A DNA stretch of 7,733 bases, from positions 1 through 7,733 of the forward strand of contig CAJUIL010000056.1 in NCBI GenBank assembly GCA_910586225.1, read 5' to 3'. The position numbers and the translations under genes are program-made. Shown here in pieces: positions 6,957 to 7,733 of the stretch; the first letter of the stretch is position 1, and each line of letters begins with the position of its first letter. The DNA comes from an uncultured Eubacterium sp. (GTDB taxonomy: Bacteria > Bacillota > Clostridia > Lachnospirales > Lachnospiraceae). The notes beneath the pieces were generated by a model. It was given only the letters and a program-made list of their open reading frames with translations, did no database searches and had not been told where the DNA came from.

Positions 6957-7529
6957 TTGAGACCATTGTCAGAATTAAGCTTAGAAGAACTGTGGGAGCT
7001 GTTTCCGATCCGTCTGGAGAGGCACCAAGCTTGCTGGAAGGAGTGGTACCAAAAGGAGGAGGCTCTGCTGCGGCAAACACTTTTGCCATACCAGGCAGTC
7101 CGCATCAGTCATATTGGAAGCACAGCGGTTCCCGGAATCTGGGCGAAGCCGATCGTAGATATTTTAGTTGAAATAACGCAGGCGTATGATTTTGGGATGA
7201 TTCAAAACAAGCTGTCTGCGGCCGGATATTTGTGTATGGCACAGTCTGGGGAGCGGATGTCGTTTAATAAAGGGTATACGCCAAATGGATTTGCCAGCCA
7301 GGTGTTCCACCTGCATCTTCGCCTGGAGGGGGATCATGACGAGCTGTATTTCAGGGATTATCTGCGCACACATCCGGATGACGCCGCAGCGTATGAAAGG
7401 TTAAAGCTAAGCCTGTGGAAGCAGTATGAGCATGACCGTGACGGTTATACTGAGGCTAAAACGGCGTTTGTAGAAGCATATACGCGCAAGGCAAAGGAGT
7501 GTGCAGGAAATGAAGGGGCAAGAACATAA
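6957..7529 (+). CDS. GrpB family protein (UPF0157), nucleotidyltransferase-like fold
   Basis: This 190-residue, full-length member of the GrpB/UPF0157 family has a nucleotidyltransferase-like fold; its biochemical role is not firmly known. Family signatures are the opening LSELSLEELWELFPIRL (4-20), the core ISHIGSTAVPGIWAKPIVDI (50-69) with the GS-turn and following aspartate, FHLHL (117-121), YFRDYLRTHPDDAAAYERLK (131-150) and YTEAKTAFVE (164-173). The TTG at 6957 is chosen because the family begins close to this residue and AGGAGAGG precedes it. The frame stays open back to 6834, but that part overlaps the GNAT gene and reads as out-of-frame junk. The gene follows GNAT by 31 bases, and its last 20 bases overlap the start of the next gene, so the three probably form one transcript. 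Confidence 0.92.
   Translation: MRPLSELSLEELWELFPIRLERHQACWKEWYQKEEALLRQTLLPYQAVRISHIGSTAVPGIWAKPIVDILVEITQAYDFGMIQNKLSAAGYLCMAQSGERMSFNKGYTPNGFASQVFHLHLRLEGDHDELYFRDYLRTHPDDAAAYERLKLSLWKQYEHDRDGYTEAKTAFVEAYTRKAKECAGNEGART
7494..7499 (+). promoter_or_regulatory. Ribosome binding site AAGGAG for the AAA-ATPase_like gene
   Basis: AAGGAG inside the end of the GrpB-family gene lies ten bases before ATG 7510. An in-frame GTG at 7501 is only one base from it and is too close to be the start. Confidence 0.6.
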
Positions 7530-7733
7530 GCTTGCGAAAAAGAAGCTTGCGAAAAAGAAGCTTCCGATTGGGATCGAGAATTTTGAAGAGATTCGAAAAG
7601 AAGATTTTTACTATGTGGATAAAACAGGGCTTATTGTTGAACTGCTCCATAATTGGGGAGCGGTGAATTTATTTACCCGTCCCAGAAGATTTGGGAAAAC
7701 GCTGAATATGAGTATGCTGGAACACTTTTTTTC
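7510..7733 (+). CDS. AAA-ATPase_like / DUF1703-type protein (3' partial)
   Basis: The gene runs off the right edge; 74 residues are visible. After a lysine-rich lead, the sequence reads LPIGIENFEEIRKEDFYYVD (18-37) and then KTGLIVELL, followed by NLFTRPRRFGKTLNMSMLEH (53-72). This is the hallmark start of the AAA-ATPase_like family (Pfam AAA-ATPase_like, usually with a C-terminal PD-(D/E)XK nuclease-like DUF1703 domain, about 500-600 residues in total). The P-loop is RPRRFGKT (57-64), lacking the first glycine as is usual in this family. These genes are often multicopy in gut Clostridia and Bacteroidetes, and their function is unclear. The nuclease part is outside the window, so its integrity cannot be judged. 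The ATG at 7510 overlaps the GrpB-family gene by 20 bases and follows AAGGAG at 7494-7499. Confidence 0.9.
   Translation, partial: MKGQEHKLAKKKLAKKKLPIGIENFEEIRKEDFYYVDKTGLIVELLHNWGAVNLFTRPRRFGKTLNMSMLEHFF
7528..7566 (+). repeat. Tandem 15-bp repeat (AAGCTTGCGAAAAAG) near the start of the AAA-ATPase_like gene
   Basis: Two exact copies lie at 7528-7542 and 7543-7557, followed by a partial third (AAGCTTCCG, 7558-7566). They encode KLAKK-KLAKK-KLP in the ATPase frame. The first copy overlaps the GrpB-family stop codon (7527-7529). Fifteen bases keep the frame, so slippage would only change the length of a basic N-terminal tail. Confidence 0.85.

Overview
The window looks like chromosomal or accessory DNA from a low-to-mid GC Firmicute, most likely a Clostridia/Lachnospiraceae-type gut bacterium. 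This rests on strong AGGAGG-type ribosome binding sites, TATGAT/TATACT promoters with an extended -10 TG, and the gene families present. The assignment is an inference from style, not from a marker gene.

Left half (1-4854, plus strand): a two-gene operon. The first gene enters from the left edge already in frame, through three 36-bp tandem repeats encoding Glu/Pro/Gln-rich 12-residue units. It encodes at least 1258 residues: a long helical region, an unnamed alpha/beta module, a STAND/AAA-type P-loop ATPase (Walker A GGRQLGKT, Walker B LLMIDEAD) and a winged-helix-like tail. One base after its stop codon a 357-residue protein begins. Its N-terminal half looks like an NTPase fold without a usable P-loop, and its C-terminus carries an RNxxxH motif typical of HEPN ribonucleases. 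I do not recognise the pair as a named system. An ATPase sensor or switch coupled to a HEPN effector is the most interesting reading of this window.

Right half (4875-7733): a set of small unrelated enzymes. A minus-strand RibD/DHFR-like reductase converges on the operon. Divergent from it is a LacA/Maa-type sugar O-acetyltransferase, and the shared intergenic region holds a 12-bp palindrome, repeated CAGACC half-sites and an extended -10 promoter. Next is a short stretch of gene debris, with a fragment resembling a PHP-family phosphatase and possibly a DnaB-like one. A GNAT acetyltransferase, a GrpB/UPF0157 protein with a TTG start, and the 5' end of an AAA-ATPase_like (DUF1703-type) gene then follow on the plus strand. 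The last gene runs off the right edge and overlaps the GrpB gene by 20 bp.

The ATPase/HEPN pair probably acts as one unit. The right-hand genes look like independent housekeeping or accessory functions, with GNAT, GrpB and AAA-ATPase_like possibly co-transcribed.
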